Assembly (NCBI RefSeq): GCF_000380485.1
Contig: NZ_AQYG01000047.1
Location: 186,001 to 250,000, forward strand
Origin: Jongsikchunia kroppenstedtii DSM 45133
Lineage (GTDB): Bacteria; Actinomycetota; Actinomycetes; Mycobacteriales; Mycobacteriaceae
DNA length: 64,000 nucleotides
Reading direction: 5' to 3'
Part shown: positions 1 to 12,697 of the stretch, one piece after another
Position numbering within the stretch: position 1 is the first letter of the stretch
Layout of the letters: each line of letters starts with the position of its first letter
Position numbers and translations under genes: made by a program
The notes under the pieces: generated by a model
Told to the model about the DNA's origin: nothing
Database searches by the model: none
Seen by the model: only the letters and a program-made list of their open reading frames with translations

Positions 1-2
1 TG

Positions 3-344
3 CGCCAGGCCGTTCGGGATGCCGCCGAACGGCTCGCCCGGATCGGATCGACGGGCGGCACCATCGACGATCCACGGGCCCGGCTCCTCGATCTGCAACA
101 GCAGGCCGCGCGTCTGCGCCCGCCGCCCGGCAGTAACGAACGTGCCACGCGGGTGCTCGACGAGGCCGCTCGGATCGACGCGATCCTGCAACTGTCCGCC
201 GAGGCGGCGACCGACTTCGGCGTGACCGCCGGTCACCATGCCGACGGCGACGACACCCTGCGGGATCTCGCCGGGGTCGTCCGTGATGCCCGAATGACCG
301 CGGTCAACACCATCATCGGCGAGTTCCTGGCCAGGCGCGCCTAG
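3..344 (+). CDS. hypothetical protein, C-terminal part (5' truncated)
   Basis: An open frame enters from the left edge and reads about 113 residues to a TAG stop. It is rich in Ala, Arg and Leu with predicted helical content (DLQQQAARLR, VLDEAARIDAIL) and ends in FLARRA. No catalytic motif is visible and I do not recognise the family. It converges on the NUDIX gene, the two stop codons overlapping by four bases (CTAG). In M. tuberculosis the gene convergent with the hemH side is Rv1486c, a conserved hypothetical. This could be its counterpart, but that is only an inference from position. Confidence 0.55.
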   Translation, partial: RQAVRDAAERLARIGSTGGTIDDPRARLLDLQQQAARLRPPPGSNERATRVLDEAARIDAILQLSAEAATDFGVTAGHHADGDDTLRDLAGVVRDARMTAVNTIIGEFLARRA

Positions 345-793
345 GCCAGCAACTCCGCAAGCCGATCGAGGAACACCACCTGCCCCGCAACCAGTTTCTC
401 GCGAGCCGTCGCCATGTCGAACCAGCCGGCCCGATCGATCTCCGGGAACTCGCGCTGCTCGCCCGATCCACGCGGCCACTCGATGCTGAAGGTGTTCGAC
501 TCGATGTGGTCGGCGTCGAAATCGCCCTCCCGCGCGAACACCGTGACCACCTTGCCGGATTGCCGGGTCGACCCGAGTTCGTGCACGGTCCCGCCCGGCG
601 CGGACGACCCGAGTTCTTCGGCGAACTCCCGCTCGGCCGCCACCAGCGGCTCTTCAGTCGTGTACTCCCCCTTGGGAATCGACCAGCCACGCGCGTCCTT
701 GCGGGCCCAGAACGGGCCGCCCATATGCCCGATCAACACCTGCAACTCGGGGCTGCGCCGGAACAGCAGCAGTCCCGCGCTCTGCCGCGTCAT
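341..793 (-). CDS. NUDIX hydrolase, COG4119-like NTP pyrophosphohydrolase
   Basis: 150 aa. It starts MTRQSAGLLLFRR and has the WARKD...WSIPKGEY signature typical of the COG4119 group, followed by the NUDIX helix ending in REFAEELG (residues about 56-63). NUDIX enzymes hydrolyse nucleoside-diphosphate-linked compounds using Mg2+ held by the REx2EE glutamates, all present here. Between KGEY and REFAEELG the loop looks one residue shorter than the usual Gx5Ex7RE spacing. The start is fixed by a 4-bp ATGA overlap with the stop of the upstream SRPBCC gene, so the two are translationally coupled. This is the last gene of the fabG1-inhA-hemH run. The substrate is unknown. Confidence 0.85.
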   Translation of the reverse strand: MTRQSAGLLLFRRSPELQVLIGHMGGPFWARKDARGWSIPKGEYTTEEPLVAAEREFAEELGSSAPGGTVHELGSTRQSGKVVTVFAREGDFDADHIESNTFSIEWPRGSGEQREFPEIDRAGWFDMATAREKLVAGQVVFLDRLAELLA

Positions 794-1254
794 GCTGTAG
801 CGCCCAGGTACGCGGCGAGATTCGCCAACGACGACGTCATCCCCACACGGTGATCGTCCGGGGAGATGCCCGACGGCACGTCCGTCGCGGCCACCCGAAG
901 CAGGCACCCGCCATCTCTCTCGACAATCGTCCAGGTCATGGTCATCACGCCCGCATAGGCAGGGTCCGCTGAATCGAAATCGACAGCCCACACCACTCGA
1001 CGATCCGGCGTGAGCTCGACGATCGTCTGCTCGACTGCATCCGATGCGTCCGACGTCTTACCTCGCCGCGCCTTATCGCGGTAGGTCAGCACCATCCGGA
1101 ACCCAGTGCCGACCACCGGCTGGTAGCCCTCGATCTGCCCGGTCATATCCGCCGGCGGCAACCAGGCCTCGAGCGCCTCGGCATCGGTCAGCGCGCGATA
1201 GATGGCGCCGGCGTGGTGTTCAAGGAACCGATCGGCCTCATCCACGCGTGGCAT
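790..1254 (-). CDS. SRPBCC / AHSA1-domain protein
   Basis: 154 aa. It has the START-like fold signature of the AHSA1 (Activator of Hsp90 ATPase homologue) family: an N-terminal beta strand, then IYRALTDAEALEAWLPPADMTG, the typical 'A.t.pe.l..W..P..' segment, and a C-terminal long helix. Such small bacterial proteins bind hydrophobic ligands, and their physiological role is usually unknown. It begins 10 bp after the hemH stop and overlaps the NUDIX start, so it is almost certainly cotranscribed with hemH. No catalytic residue can be assigned. Confidence 0.85.
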   Translation of the reverse strand: MPRVDEADRFLEHHAGAIYRALTDAEALEAWLPPADMTGQIEGYQPVVGTGFRMVLTYRDKARRGKTSDASDAVEQTIVELTPDRRVVWAVDFDSADPAYAGVMTMTWTIVERDGGCLLRVAATDVPSGISPDDHRVGMTSSLANLAAYLGATA

Positions 1255-1263
1255 GCCTCAACG

Positions 1264-2319
1264 CTAACGCCGTTTGGCGGGTCGCCGCACGGGTTCACAG
1301 CACCCGGCCGCGCACGGCATTCCGTTCTCCGTCACCCCGGGCGCGGTCTCGTCGCGTCCTTCGAGTTGCGCCGCAACCAGATCCACGATCATCCGGACGA
1401 ATCGCGGATCCTCGCCCGCGGTGGCGGTCCGGGCGAAACCGATGCCGAGTTCGGCAGCCTTCTCGCGCGCCTCGTTGTCCAGGTCCCAGACCACCTCGAG
1501 ATGGTCCGACACGAATCCGACGGGACACACGATCACTGCCCCGGTCCCCGGCGATACCGTCCCCTGTGCCACAAGGCCTTCCAGGTGGTCGCAGATGTCC
1601 GGATCCAGCCACGGCACCTCCGGCGGGCCCGATCGCGACTGCCAGACCTGATCGAACTCCGCGTAGCCGCACAGCTGCGCGACCCGCGCCGAGGCCTCCG
1701 CGATCTGCCGGCTGTAGAGGCCACCGCCGTTCGCGGGCAGTCCGGCGGCCCGGTCCGCCGCCTGCGGAATGGAATGGGCGGTGAAGACCAGCCGGGCCGC
1801 ATGGCGTTGGTCGGCCGGCAGCGAATCCCGTGCCGCGACAACCGCATCGGCGCAGGCCTCGAGGAACAACGGGTGGTCCCAGTAGTGCGGCAGTTTACGC
1901 ATCGTCAGCTCCGCCCAGGGGTTGGCGACCAGCGCGCGGGCGATGTCCTCGTCGTACTGCCGGCACCCGGAGTAGCCGCCCCAGGCCGACGTGGTGAAGA
2001 CGAGAATCTCGCGATGCCCGGCCGCGGCCATCGACCCGACCGCGTCCTCGATCAACGGATGCCAATTTCGGTTGCCAAAGTACACCGGCAGATCGATTGC
2101 CGCGCTCCTCAGTTCAGCGCGCAGCCGATCGATCATCTCCCGGTTCAGGCGATTGATCGGCGAGGCGCCGCCGAAATGCAGATAGTGCTGCGCCACCTCA
2201 TCGAGCCGCTCCGGCGGCACGCCGCGTCCCCGAGTGACGTTCTGCAGGAACGGCAGTACGTCATCGGGCTCATCCGGTCCACCGAAGGACAGGAAGAGGA
2301 TCGCATCGAACTGGGGCAT
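1264..2319 (-). CDS. hemH: ferrochelatase (coproporphyrin ferrochelatase type)
   Basis: 351 aa, the full family length. It inserts Fe2+ into the porphyrin in the last steps of heme synthesis; actinobacterial members work on coproporphyrin III (CpfC). Family marks are LFLSFGGPDEPDDV at the N terminus, FGGASPIN, GNRNWHP and the catalytic-His motif FTAHSIP (about residue 180). The C terminus carries a Cys cluster (CAAGCCEP) and there is an internal QLCGYAEF Cys, matching the ligand arrangement of [2Fe-2S]-containing actinobacterial ferrochelatases. It lies 16 bp after inhA in the same order as M. tuberculosis Rv1483-Rv1485. Its Fe-S cluster links it functionally to the suf operon further right, although that link is only an inference. 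Confidence 0.97.
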   Translation of the reverse strand: MPQFDAILFLSFGGPDEPDDVLPFLQNVTRGRGVPPERLDEVAQHYLHFGGASPINRLNREMIDRLRAELRSAAIDLPVYFGNRNWHPLIEDAVGSMAAAGHREILVFTTSAWGGYSGCRQYDEDIARALVANPWAELTMRKLPHYWDHPLFLEACADAVVAARDSLPADQRHAARLVFTAHSIPQAADRAAGLPANGGGLYSRQIAEASARVAQLCGYAEFDQVWQSRSGPPEVPWLDPDICDHLEGLVAQGTVSPGTGAVIVCPVGFVSDHLEVVWDLDNEAREKAAELGIGFARTATAGEDPRFVRMIVDLVAAQLEGRDETAPGVTENGMPCAAGCCEPVRRPAKRR

Positions 2320-2335
2320 CGGCCCGTCCTCGCGG

Positions 2336-3172
2336 CTACTTGTTCAGGAACTCTTCGGGGAACCAGGTGTTGTGGCTGGCGCCGCCGTCGACGTAGATGA
2401 TCGAGCCGGTAGTGCCGGGCAGCCAATCGGACAGCAGCGCACAGACGCTCTTACCGACGACCTCCGGATCGTCCACGTTCCACCCGATGGGCGACGCACC
2501 GTCCCAGTACTCGTTGAGCATGTTCAGTTTCTTGGCGTCATCGGTCGCGGTGCCGGAGATCGCCTTGGCCGCAAGGGTCTTGATCGGGCCGGCGGCAACG
2601 AGATTGGACCGGATGCGCTTGGCCGTACCGACCTCGCGGGCGACGTAGCGGTTCACCGACTCCAGCGCCGCCTTCGAGACGCCCATCCAGTTGTAGTCCG
2701 GCAGCGCGGTACGCGGGTCGAAATCCATGCCGACGATGGAGCCGCCCTCGTTCATGGCGGGCAGAACGGCCCGCGCCAGCGATGCGTAGCTCCACGCCGA
2801 GATCTCGAACGACTTCGCGACGTCCGGGCCCGGCCCCTCCAGGAACGGCAGGGCGTCCGGACCCATCAGCGTGCGCGGCGCGAAGGCGATCGAGTGCAGC
2901 ACGCCGTCGATGCCCTGCGGCGCCAGCTCCCGGATCTTGTCGGCGAGCGTGCCCAGGTACTCCTCGTCGGTGACATCCAGCGGAATCGCCGGCGGCACTT
3001 CCTGCGGCAGCCGCTTGGCGATCCGGTCGATCAGCCGCAGCCGGTCCGGGATACCCGTGATGATCACCGTCGCACCCTGCTCCTGGGCCACCTTGGCGGC
3101 CGAGAAGGCGATGGAGGCATCGGTGATGATGCCGGTGATCAGGATGGTCTTGCCCTCGAGCAATCCGCTCAC
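2336..3172 (-). CDS. inhA: enoyl-ACP reductase InhA
   Basis: 278 aa SDR-fold NADH-dependent enoyl-ACP reductase of FAS-II, needed for meromycolate elongation. The diagnostic N terminus [22 protein letters not shown] is the InhA-type Gly-rich NAD site. The catalytic pair is the Tyr and Lys of [13 protein letters not shown], and [14 protein letters not shown] forms the substrate loop. The Ser in LHSIAFAP corresponds to M. tuberculosis Ser94, whose change gives isoniazid resistance; it is wild type here. The protein is slightly longer than the 269 aa mycobacterial enzyme because of extra residues around [19 protein letters not shown] and at the C terminus. It sits 49 bp downstream of fabG1 and is probably cotranscribed. 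Confidence 0.97.
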   Translation of the reverse strand: MSGLLEGKTILITGIITDASIAFSAAKVAQEQGATVIITGIPDRLRLIDRIAKRLPQEVPPAIPLDVTDEEYLGTLADKIRELAPQGIDGVLHSIAFAPRTLMGPDALPFLEGPGPDVAKSFEISAWSYASLARAVLPAMNEGGSIVGMDFDPRTALPDYNWMGVSKAALESVNRYVAREVGTAKRIRSNLVAAGPIKTLAAKAISGTATDDAKKLNMLNEYWDGASPIGWNVDDPEVVGKSVCALLSDWLPGTTGSIIYVDGGASHNTWFPEEFLNK

Positions 3173-3221
3173 TGCTGTCTCCTCAGAGTCGAAAGTTGTT
3201 GCCGTGGAATCGATGGCCGGA

Positions 3222-3956
<735 letters not shown>

Positions 3957-3977
3957 CTATCAGGGCACCTTCCGGCG

Positions 3978-4979
3978 TCACGGCAACCGTCGGTTGAGGG
4001 CCACCGCGCCCAGGGCCGAGATCAGCACCAGCAGCGTGCCCCAAATCACCCATGGATGCGAGTTGTCACCCTTCTCCGTCGTATACCCGATCTGCCGCTG
4101 CAGCGTGCCGTAGACCTTCTTCAACTCGTCCAGCGACGAGGCCGTGAAGAAGCTGCCGCCGGAGATATCGGCGATCTTCTTCAGCGACGGATCGTCCACC
4201 GGCACCGGCACGGTCTGCTGCTCACCGCTCTGGGGATCGCTGATCTGCACCGAGCCGCTCTTGGTGCCGAACGAGATGGTGCTCACCGGCACCTTCAGCT
4301 CCTTGGCCTTTCGAGCCGCGGTGTTCGCGCCACGGGGGTTATCCGGATCCTGCGGCACCGTCTCCTTGCCATCCGACTCGAGCACGACCCGCGCCGGCGG
4401 CGCCGACTTCCCGCCGCCCAGCAGGTTGTTGAACGTGGTGATCTGATCGAGTGCGGCATAGATGCCCTCGCCAGTCGCCGTCTTCTCGGCCAGCTGCAGC
4501 TTGTCGATCGCGTTCTTGATCGCGGTGCGGTCGGTCGACGGCGTCACGAGCGTGGTCGCGGTGCCTGCGAACGAGATCAGGCCCATGTTGATGCCCGACG
4601 GCAGCTCGTCGGCGAACTGCTTGGCCGCCTTCTGCGCCGCGACCAGTCGCGACGGCGCCACGTCGGTCGCCTGCATCGACAGCGACACGTCGATCACCAG
4701 GACGACAGTGGCCTTGTCGCGCGGCACCTTGCGATCGGCCTGCGGGCCGGCCAGCGCGATGGTCAGCAGCACCAGGCCCGCGACCATCAGCACGATCGGG
4801 ATGTGCAGCAACAGGTTTCGCTGCTTGGGTGCGACCTTCTCCAATACCTCGAGGTTCGCGAACAGCAGCGCGCGACGATGCCGTCGGTACTGCATGAAGA
4901 CGTATCCGGCCGCCAAGGCGGCGACCGGGATCAGCAGCAGCAACCACCACGGGTGCGCCAGATCAAACATCGATGTCAC
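3978..4979 (-). CDS. VWA-domain membrane protein (Rv1481-like)
   Basis: 333 aa. One hydrophobic helix at the N terminus (about residues 10-27), a second at 60-78, a von Willebrand A domain from about 90, and a C-terminal helix (WVIWGTLLVLISALGAVAL). The metal-site (MIDAS) motif is DVSLS at about residue 97, the D-x-S-x-S form. It forms the conserved MoxR-DUF58-VWA set, thought to be a chaperone-like system acting at the membrane. It starts 6 bp after DUF58. The Ser-Asp-Gly strand reads VVLESDGKE. The partner or substrate is not known; in mycobacteria the locus is linked to envelope integrity and RipA. Confidence 0.93.
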   Translation of the reverse strand: MTSMFDLAHPWWLLLLIPVAALAAGYVFMQYRRHRRALLFANLEVLEKVAPKQRNLLLHIPIVLMVAGLVLLTIALAGPQADRKVPRDKATVVLVIDVSLSMQATDVAPSRLVAAQKAAKQFADELPSGINMGLISFAGTATTLVTPSTDRTAIKNAIDKLQLAEKTATGEGIYAALDQITTFNNLLGGGKSAPPARVVLESDGKETVPQDPDNPRGANTAARKAKELKVPVSTISFGTKSGSVQISDPQSGEQQTVPVPVDDPSLKKIADISGGSFFTASSLDELKKVYGTLQRQIGYTTEKGDNSHPWVIWGTLLVLISALGAVALNRRLP

Positions 4980-4985
4980 CGTCGC

Positions 4986-5927
4986 TCATCGGTGCACCCC
5001 GGCTCCGGCGCCGATGCTGCGGCGCTGCTGCCCGATAAACCGCACGACGTCGGCGATCCAGTCCCTGTCGGTGCGCAGGGACATCAAGGGCGCACCGCAG
5101 CCGCGCAGAGTCCGCTCGACCTGACCGCGATGTTCGGCCGCGGCCCGCGCGTAGTCGCGGCGCACCGTGTCGGTGACCGAGAACTCGCGCACCTCACCGC
5201 TTTCCGCGTCCCGCAGCACCACATCGCCCACCGCGGGCAGCTCGATGTCGCGCGGATCGAGGATCTCGATGCCCAGCACGTCGTGATGCGCGGCAACCGC
5301 TCGCAGCGGCCTATCCCAGTTGATCGTGCCGAGGAAGTCGCTGATCACGACGGCCAGTCCACGACGGCGTTCGGGACGGCGCAATGCATCGATGCCCTCC
5401 CGGAGGTCGCCGCGAACGCCGTCGGCGCTGCGCCGGGTCGTGGCAATGGTTTTGAGCAGATTCAGCGCATGCGCGCGGCCGCTGCGGGCCGGCACGCGCA
5501 CGATCCGGTCGCCGGTGACCATCACCGCGCCGATCCGGTTGCCGCCACCGACGGTCAGGTGCACGACCGCAGCCGCGGCGGCGACGGCGAGATCCCGCTT
5601 GGTGCAGTCGGTGGTGCCGAAGTCGAGGCTCGCCGACACGTCGACGACCAGCCAGGTCTCGAGCTCGCGGTCGGCGACCATCTGCCGCACATGCGGCTGC
5701 GTGGTGCGGGCGGTGACGGACCAGTCCATCCGGCGGACGTCGTCGCCGGGCTGATATTCACGAGCCTCACCGGGTTCGGTTCCGGGCCCCGGGATCAGCC
5801 CGAGGTGATCGCCCTGCAGCACGCCGTCCAACCGGCGCCGAACCGTCAATTCCAGGGTCTTGAGTGCCGCGGTGAGCTTCGGGTCCTCCAACGTCCCATC
5901 ACGGAACGAGGGCAGCGCAGCAGTCAT
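4986..5927 (-). CDS. DUF58 protein (Rv1480-like)
   Basis: 313 aa soluble DUF58 protein. The diagnostic block is GLIPGPGTEPGEAREYQPGDDVRRMDW (the 'G.G.....R.Y.pGDd.R.idW' signature), followed by a degenerate VWA-like fold with LVVDVSASLDFGTT, where the DxSxS site is kept. It overlaps the moxR1 stop by 4 bp (ATGA), so synthesis is coupled to the AAA ATPase, and it is followed after 6 bp by the VWA membrane protein. It is probably the adaptor between MoxR and the VWA protein; this role comes from family context, not from a visible motif. Confidence 0.93.
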   Translation of the reverse strand: MTAALPSFRDGTLEDPKLTAALKTLELTVRRRLDGVLQGDHLGLIPGPGTEPGEAREYQPGDDVRRMDWSVTARTTQPHVRQMVADRELETWLVVDVSASLDFGTTDCTKRDLAVAAAAAVVHLTVGGGNRIGAVMVTGDRIVRVPARSGRAHALNLLKTIATTRRSADGVRGDLREGIDALRRPERRRGLAVVISDFLGTINWDRPLRAVAAHHDVLGIEILDPRDIELPAVGDVVLRDAESGEVREFSVTDTVRRDYARAAAEHRGQVERTLRGCGAPLMSLRTDRDWIADVVRFIGQQRRSIGAGAGVHR

Positions 5928-7063
5928 CGCGCCTGCGGTTGCGGCGGCTGTTGCTGCTGAGGCTGCCCTGGAGCCGGCGGCTGCTGCGGCGGCATCTGCG
6001 GCGCCCGGGCGGGTTGCTGCTGCGGCGGTGCCTGCGGGGCGGGTGGCATCGGCGCCTGCTGCGCGCTCACCTGCGGCAGACCGACGGTCTGCAGCACCCG
6101 GGTGATGATCTGATCCGCGTCGATCTCGTCGGCCAGCGCGTCATAGGACAACACCAGCCGGTGCCGCAGCACGTCCGGCATCACCTCGACGACGTCCTGC
6201 GGGATGACGTAGTCGCGACCGCGGATGAGCGCGAGGGCGCGCGCGGCGCCGACGATGCCGAGCGTGGCACGCGGCGACGCACCGTACGACAGCCAGCCCG
6301 CGACCTCGTCGAGTCCCGCCTCGGCAGGGCGACGAGTGGCGGTGATGACCCGCACGACATAGTCGATCAGCGCGTGGTGGACGAAGACATTGGCAGCCTT
6401 GCGCTGCAGCGTCAGCATCGTCTCCGGATCGAGCACCTGCGAGGCGGTGGGCGGGGTGTTGCCCATCCGATAGACGATCTCGCGCTCCTCCTCGACCGAC
6501 GGATAGTCGACGAGCACCTTGAACAGGAAGCGGTCGCGCTGCGCTTCCGGCAGCGGGTAGACGCCCTCGTTCTCGATCGGGTTCTGGGTCGCCATCACGA
6601 GGAAGGGATCGGGCATCGGGTAGGTGGTGCCGCCGATCGAGACATGCCGCTCGGCCATGACCTCCAGCAGCGCCGACTGGACCTTGGCCGGTGCGCGGTT
6701 GATCTCGTCGGCCAGCACGAAGTTGGCCAGGACCGGGCCGAGTTCAGTCTCGAACTCCTCGCGGCCCTGACGGTAGATCCGCGTGCCGATGAGGTCGGTC
6801 GGGACCAGGTCGGGGGTGAACTGCACGCGCGAGAACGATCCGCCAACGACCTTCGCGAACGTCTCGACCGCGAGCGTCTTGGCCACGCCCGGAACACCCT
6901 CGAGCAGGATGTGCCCGCGGGCCAGCATGCCCACAAGGATCCGCTCGACCAGCTGATCCTGACCGACGATGACGCGCTTGACTTCGTACATCGCCTGTTC
7001 GAGCAGCTTGACGTCGGCATCGACGATCTTGTCGTCCCGAGTCATTTCCTCAGCTGAGGTCAC
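5924..7063 (-). CDS. moxR1: MoxR-family AAA+ ATPase (MoxR1)
   Basis: About 379 aa. It contains the AAA_3 core with Walker A GVPGVAKT, Walker B VLADEIN, sensor 1 MATQNP and the C-terminal lid (GASPRATLGIVGAARALALIRGRDYV) followed by DVLRHRLVLSYDALADEI. I chose the GTG at 7063 (VTSAEEMTRDD) because GGAGG lies 6 nt before it, whereas the ATG at 7069 directly abuts that SD. After residue about 335 the protein ends in a Pro/Gln-rich low-complexity tail of some 45 residues, probably disordered. MoxR proteins act as chaperone-like ATPases for the DUF58/VWA partners encoded next. Confidence 0.95.
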   Translation of the reverse strand: MTSAEEMTRDDKIVDADVKLLEQAMYEVKRVIVGQDQLVERILVGMLARGHILLEGVPGVAKTLAVETFAKVVGGSFSRVQFTPDLVPTDLIGTRIYRQGREEFETELGPVLANFVLADEINRAPAKVQSALLEVMAERHVSIGGTTYPMPDPFLVMATQNPIENEGVYPLPEAQRDRFLFKVLVDYPSVEEEREIVYRMGNTPPTASQVLDPETMLTLQRKAANVFVHHALIDYVVRVITATRRPAEAGLDEVAGWLSYGASPRATLGIVGAARALALIRGRDYVIPQDVVEVMPDVLRHRLVLSYDALADEIDADQIITRVLQTVGLPQVSAQQAPMPPAPQAPPQQQPARAPQMPPQQPPAPGQPQQQQPPQPQAR

Positions 7064-7194
7064 CCGCATCCTCCTGTGTCGGCCGGAACCGGTCGGTTGT
7101 GTCGCCCACCGAGCCTAGCCGCGCCTCGCCGACACGGACCAGGGCACGCCGCGCGCTGTCGATTGAACAACCGAGAAGTCGCCGGGAAACCGGA

Positions 7195-7230
7195 CCGGTC
7201 GGCCGCCGGGTCTCCCCGTCGGCCGACCGG
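7195..7230. terminator. strong GC-rich stem-loop between ripA and moxR1
   Basis: Perfect 11-bp inverted repeat, CCGGTCGGCCG (7195-7205) and CGGCCGACCGG (7220-7230), with a 14-nt loop. It lies 43 bp downstream of the ripA stop and upstream of moxR1. No T-tract follows on either strand, so it would be an L-shaped, actinobacterial-type terminator or an mRNA-stabilising hairpin separating ripA from the moxR1 run. The call is structural only. Confidence 0.5.
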
Positions 7231-7272
7231 AGTTCGGCCGCCGCATCGCGGCCATTGCGTCGGCGGCGCCGG

Positions 7273-8766
7273 TCAGAGCATGCGCACCACGTAGGGCATC
7301 GCGCCGCTGGTGCGCAGCGGCGAGATCTTGACGACGTCGCCCGACTGCGGCGCCTCGATCATCTGGTTGTTGCCGAGATAGAGCGCGACATGCTCGCTCG
7401 CGTTGGCGCCGTAGAAGATCATGTCGCCACGCTGCATCTCCGACAGCGGATAGTGCGGGCCGGCCTGGTACTGGTAGCCGGTGTAGTGCGGCAACGAGAT
7501 CCCGACGCCGGCGAACGCGTAGATCATCAGGCCGGAGCAGTCGAAGCCGGGGTGCGCGTAGTCGCCGTAGCTGTCGGCCACGCCGCCGTCGCGAATGCCC
7601 AGCGTCGGCCCATTGGCGTCGCCGCCGCCCCACGAGTACCGGACGCCCAGCTGCGACATCGCCCGGTTCACCACGATCTCGACGCCGGCCGAACCGGTGA
7701 CGGTCGGGTTGTCGGTCCCGGTACTGGTGCCGTCGCTCGGGGTACCGGATTGGGAGCCGTCGCTACTGCTGTCGTCCAGGCCGTCGAGCGATCCGGTCGA
7801 CGAGCCCAGCGAGCCCAGCGGATCACTCAAGTCCAGATGGCCGTTCTGCAGCTTCGCCACCATCGCCGCGAGCAGCTTCTGTCCCGCGTTGGTCGCCAGC
7901 TTGAGGGCGGCCTCGCCGGCGACCTGCATCGCCGCGTTGCTCGCCGCCTCGAAGTCCGAGCCTCCGGCGGCCGGGGTCGCCCCGGGGGCACCGGCGGCCG
8001 GCGTCGCCCCCGGAACGGGGGCCGCGGCCGGCGTCGGGCCGGCGACCGCGCCACCGGTGCGCAGCTTGTCCAGCGCCGCCTGCGCCTGATCACGGGCCTC
8101 GGTCAACTTCTGCCGGTTCTTCTGCGCGTCGGCGACGGCCGTGCTGGCGGAATTGATCTCCTTGCGCGCGTTGCCGAGCAGCGCGGCCGCGTTGTTCGTC
8201 GCCCACTGCGCCTGCTGTTGCGAAGCGGCGGTGGCGGCGACCTTGTTGGCATTGGCGTTGCGGGCCTGCTTGAGCCGGTCGATGACGCCCTGCTGCTGGC
8301 GGCTCAGCCGGTCGATTGCCGACGCGCGGTCCAGCGCGGCGCCGGGATCGGAGGCGCCGGAGAGCAATGAGACGGTCGAGCCGTCGCCGCCATTGCGGTA
8401 GACGTTGCGCACGAACGAGTTGAACTGATCCTGCGCTTGCTTGATCGCGTTGTTGGAATCGTTCAGCGATTGCTTTGCACCGACGGCCGCGGCGGCGGCC
8501 AGCCGCTGGCTCGAACGCGCATTCTGCAGATCGACCAGCGCCCGGTTCACGGCCTCACGCTTACCCGCGAGTTGCTCATCGAGGTCCGACAGTTGTTGAT
8601 TCGCATCAGCGATCTTGTTCACCAGGGATGCGATCTGGCCGGCCGGCGATTGGTCGGCCGGATCAGCACCGGCCCACCCCGCCCCGGCCGCGCCGGCCCC
8701 GGCGATGACGCCGGCGACGGATACGGATGCTATGGCGGCACGCAACCAGCCAGCGGTTCGCCTCAA
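7273..8766 (-). CDS. ripA: RipA-like NlpC/P60 peptidoglycan endopeptidase
   Basis: 497 aa secreted D-gamma-glutamyl-mDAP endopeptidase that splits peptidoglycan stems during daughter-cell separation. The start is the TTG at 8766 (LRRTAGWLRAAIASVSV): AAGGAGA lies 6 nt upstream and the protein then begins directly with a signal peptide ending near GAD. A long coiled-coil domain (about 45-230) precedes a Gly/Pro/Ala linker (GATPAAGAPGATPAA) and a Ser/Asp-rich linker. The C-terminal NlpC/P60 domain carries catalytic Cys in FDCSGL and His in SEHVALYLG. M. tuberculosis has ripA and ripB in tandem here; only one gene is present. The coiled coil is probably auto-inhibitory, as in RipA. Confidence 0.94.
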   Translation of the reverse strand: MRRTAGWLRAAIASVSVAGVIAGAGAAGAGWAGADPADQSPAGQIASLVNKIADANQQLSDLDEQLAGKREAVNRALVDLQNARSSQRLAAAAAVGAKQSLNDSNNAIKQAQDQFNSFVRNVYRNGGDGSTVSLLSGASDPGAALDRASAIDRLSRQQQGVIDRLKQARNANANKVAATAASQQQAQWATNNAAALLGNARKEINSASTAVADAQKNRQKLTEARDQAQAALDKLRTGGAVAGPTPAAAPVPGATPAAGAPGATPAAGGSDFEAASNAAMQVAGEAALKLATNAGQKLLAAMVAKLQNGHLDLSDPLGSLGSSTGSLDGLDDSSSDGSQSGTPSDGTSTGTDNPTVTGSAGVEIVVNRAMSQLGVRYSWGGGDANGPTLGIRDGGVADSYGDYAHPGFDCSGLMIYAFAGVGISLPHYTGYQYQAGPHYPLSEMQRGDMIFYGANASEHVALYLGNNQMIEAPQSGDVVKISPLRTSGAMPYVVRML

Positions 8767-8890
8767 CGTATGTCTCCTTGCAGATCGCCTCAAATCTGGC
8801 AATCGCCAACCATCACGGAGGTGTTCAACTTCCCCATTGACACCCTCAGACGCATTGGCGACATCTGAACCGTACGCCACATCGGACACC
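8767..8890 (-). promoter_or_regulatory. structured 5' leader of ripA
   Basis: The roughly 310-bp gap between ripA and the next gene holds no convincing ORF but shows several pairing elements in the ripA leader. An outer helix pairs 8855-8861 with 8803-8809 (TTGGCGA/TCGCCAA). Inside it, GGTGTTCAA (8820-8828) pairs with TTGACACC (8837-8844) with one bulge. A competing hairpin TCAGA/TCTGA (8846-8850/8864-8868) encloses one arm of the outer helix. A last hairpin CAGAT/ATCTG (8781-8785/8794-8798) ends two bases before the SD (8773-8779). The AT-rich stretch 8895-9000 probably carries the promoter. Mutually exclusive helices beside an SD suggest a riboswitch or attenuator-like control; no ligand is assigned. 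Confidence 0.4.
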
Positions 8891-9064
8891 AACGAAACAT
8901 GAGTAACAAATTACAGAGCAGTAATTCGGGTGAATATGTGCGTATGCGGGAAAAACACATCGGAAATAAAAATCGCGAATTGCGCTAATTACAACGATGT
9001 GTTTTTCCGCAAAGGCGGATTCGCGTCACGACAACGCGTATTGATAGCCCGATTCGGGCATTGA

Positions 9065-12670
<3,606 letters not shown>

Positions 12671-12697
12671 CGCACCGGGCTGAGCAGGTACTGACAG

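Noticed and set aside
8767-8950. ydaO (c-di-AMP) riboswitch upstream of ripA
   Set aside because: The leader is foldable, but the conserved blocks I remember for this motif (GGGGTGAAT-type core and the CCCG...CAGCTAACC end) are absent. I kept only the generic structured leader.
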